A stretch of 64,000 nt of DNA from Streptomyces meridianus (lineage in GTDB: Bacteria; Actinomycetota; Actinomycetes; Streptomycetales; Streptomycetaceae). The stretch covers positions 186,001-250,000 of the forward strand of contig NZ_JAMQGM010000002.1 in the NCBI RefSeq assembly GCF_023703325.1, in the 5' to 3' direction. Position numbers and translations under genes: made by a program. Of this stretch, positions 62,808 through 64,000 are shown in pieces. The notes under the pieces are model-generated. The model made no database searches. It worked only from the letters and a program-made list of their open reading frames with translations, and was not told the DNA's origin. The first letter of the stretch is position 1, and each line of letters opens with the position of its first letter.

Positions 62808-64000
62808 ATGAGAGAGGGAATCACCGTGTCCGACGATGTCGCATCCACCGGCCGACGGGCCTCGACGGTCGCCACCGGACGGCCTCGCGTCCTGGTCGTC
62901 GGCGGCAGCCTCACCCATGTGCGCAAGGCCCGGGAGCTCGGGCTGGACGTGGTTCACGTCCAGTACCCGGACGCGTACGACCGCGGCCACGCGCCTCACG
63001 TCGATCAGGCGCTGCCGCTCGACTACGGCGACGTCGACCGGCTCCTGCCACTGGCCCGGGCGCTGCACGAGGCGTACCCGTTCCAGGCAGCCGTGTCGCT
63101 GTTCGAGCTCGGCTTGCTGCCGGCGGCGCGGATCAACGAGGCGCTCGGCCTCGGCGGCGAGTCCGTCGCCACCGTGGAACTGCTGCTGGACAAGTGGCGG
63201 ATGCGCAGGCATCTGACCGCGAAGGGCATCAGCCCGGTGGCCTCCGCGGTCGGCCGTTCCGCGCAGGACGTCCGGGAGTTCGCCGATGCGAACGGGCTCC
63301 CGATCGTCGTCAAGCCGGTCCGCGAATCGGGCAGCCTGGGGGTGTTCCGCGTCCGTGACCGGGCCGACGTGGACACCGTCGCCGATCGGTTCCGGTCCCT
63401 CGACGACGGGCAGTGGGCCGTCGGGGACCTGGCTTTCGCCGATTCCTTCGCGGAGTTCCTCATGGAGGAGTTCCTGGACGGCCCGGAGATCAGCGTGGAG
63501 ACCCTGAGCTTCGACGGCCGGCATGTGGTCGTCGCGGTGACCGACAAGGAGTGCGCCGGCCCCGGTTTCGTCGAGATCGGACATGCGCAGCCCAGCGGCT
63601 GCCCGGCCGGGACGCTGCGCGAGGTCGAGCAGTTGGTGACGGGCTTCCTCGACGCGGTGGGGCTGCGCAACGGTCCGGGGCACACCGAGGTCAAGCTGAC
63701 GTCGCGCGGCCCGCGGATCGTCGAGTCGCACAACCGCGTCGGCGGTGACCGGATCAATGATCTGGCCGAGCTCGTCTACGGCGTGGACATGGAGCGCTAC
63801 GCGCTGGGCGCCCGGTTCGGCCTGGTGGAGCCGCTGACGTCGTCGCCCGGGCCCCGGGGCGGAGCGGCCGTCCGGTTCCTGACACCCGAGCCCGGACGGG
63901 TCGTGGAGGTGACCGGCGCCGACGCGGTGCGCGCGGACCCGGCGTGCGCCGACCTCCGGTTGGAGGTGCGGCCGGGTGACGTGGTGCCACCGCTGACCTG
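62808..64000 (+). CDS. ATP-grasp carboxylate-amine ligase (3' end outside window)
   Basis: At least 397 aa and open at the right edge. The N-terminus (GRPRVLVVGGSLTHVRKARE) is a Rossmann-like domain, followed by an ATP-grasp fold: LPIVVKPVRESGSLGVFRV, FLMEEFLDGPEISVETLSFD and the metal-binding Asn in VESHNRVGGDRINDL. The family forms amide or peptide bonds using acyl phosphates. GGGAGGA precedes ATG 62808; GTG 62826 is an alternative with its own GAGGGA. Product unknown; the rest of the locus lies beyond the window. Confidence 0.88.
   Translation, partial: MREGITVSDDVASTGRRASTVATGRPRVLVVGGSLTHVRKARELGLDVVHVQYPDAYDRGHAPHVDQALPLDYGDVDRLLPLARALHEAYPFQAAVSLFELGLLPAARINEALGLGGESVATVELLLDKWRMRRHLTAKGISPVASAVGRSAQDVREFADANGLPIVVKPVRESGSLGVFRVRDRADVDTVADRFRSLDDGQWAVGDLAFADSFAEFLMEEFLDGPEISVETLSFDGRHVVVAVTDKECAGPGFVEIGHAQPSGCPAGTLREVEQLVTGFLDAVGLRNGPGHTEVKLTSRGPRIVESHNRVGGDRINDLAELVYGVDMERYALGARFGLVEPLTSSPGPRGGAAVRFLTPEPGRVVEVTGADAVRADPACADLRLEVRPGDVVPPLT

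Overview
The window is a piece of a very GC-rich actinobacterial chromosome, almost certainly Streptomyces. The evidence is strong G/C bias at third codon positions, many GTG and TTG starts, a WhiB-like regulator, DUF1707 and DUF4245 proteins, SpoIIE-type phosphatases fused to ATPase domains, polyphosphate glucokinase, an OxyR-AhpC-AhpD locus, and many genes with a TANNNT -10 box 6-7 nt before the start codon (leaderless transcripts). From memory, the order of genes at about 21.5-47.5 kb matches a conserved core block of Streptomyces chromosomes; this was not checked by alignment.

Layout. 1-6.8 kb: a carbohydrate-uptake operon cut by the left edge (solute-binding protein, two permeases, a GH39-type glycosidase), then a large RNA-like hairpin and a Tat-exported glucoamylase-like (PF10091) enzyme. 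6.9-16.1 kb: a PAS-GAF-PP2C-ATPase protein, an RsbW-like ATPase, a NUDIX hydrolase, a SPOR-like small protein, an APC permease, a GntR/HutC regulator, an Excalibur lipoprotein and an MFS exporter. 16.7-19.3 kb: an aldo/keto reductase and a zinc-independent alcohol dehydrogenase, with a frameshifted relic between them. 19.3-21.55 kb: a decayed islet with toxin-antitoxin fragments, a lower-GC methyltransferase and the catalytic end of a tyrosine recombinase. 21.6-37.0 kb: core genes (ychF, DUF6542, ppgK, ispH, lipase, xseA/xseB, RutE-like nitroreductase, DUF4245, glpX, WhiB-like, DUF1707, class I and class II fumarases, FomD-like, methyltransferase). 37.1-47.5 kb: a second SpoIIE-ATPase protein, catalase, PBP1-type synthase, an SPFH plus ribbon-helix-helix pair, oxyR, ahpC, ahpD. 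47.5-55.6 kb: antitoxin relic, AI-2E-type transporter, SLT-domain protein, PhoH2, cis-prenyltransferase, aldo/keto reductase and prepilin peptidase. 55.8-59.2 kb: DUF192 gene, a tandem ~742-bp duplication of an unrecognised gene, and an IS200/IS605-type TnpB-only element inserted in the second copy. 59.2-64 kb: NmrA-like SDR, membrane protein, VOC protein, WYL regulator and an ATP-grasp ligase cut by the right edge.

The most informative part is 56.2-59.2 kb. The duplicated gene provides a natural uninterrupted copy of the insertion site, so the TnpB element can be delimited to 57651-59206, with TTCAC to its left and TCAA at its right end. The element carries an intact RuvC-like TnpB, a divergent Arc-type protein and a probable guide RNA at its 3' end. 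Other threads are oxidative-stress defence (catalase, OxyR, AhpC/D), central carbon metabolism (glpX, two fumarases, ppgK), DNA repair (xseA/B) and cell-envelope synthesis (PBP, cis-prenyltransferase, SLT protein).
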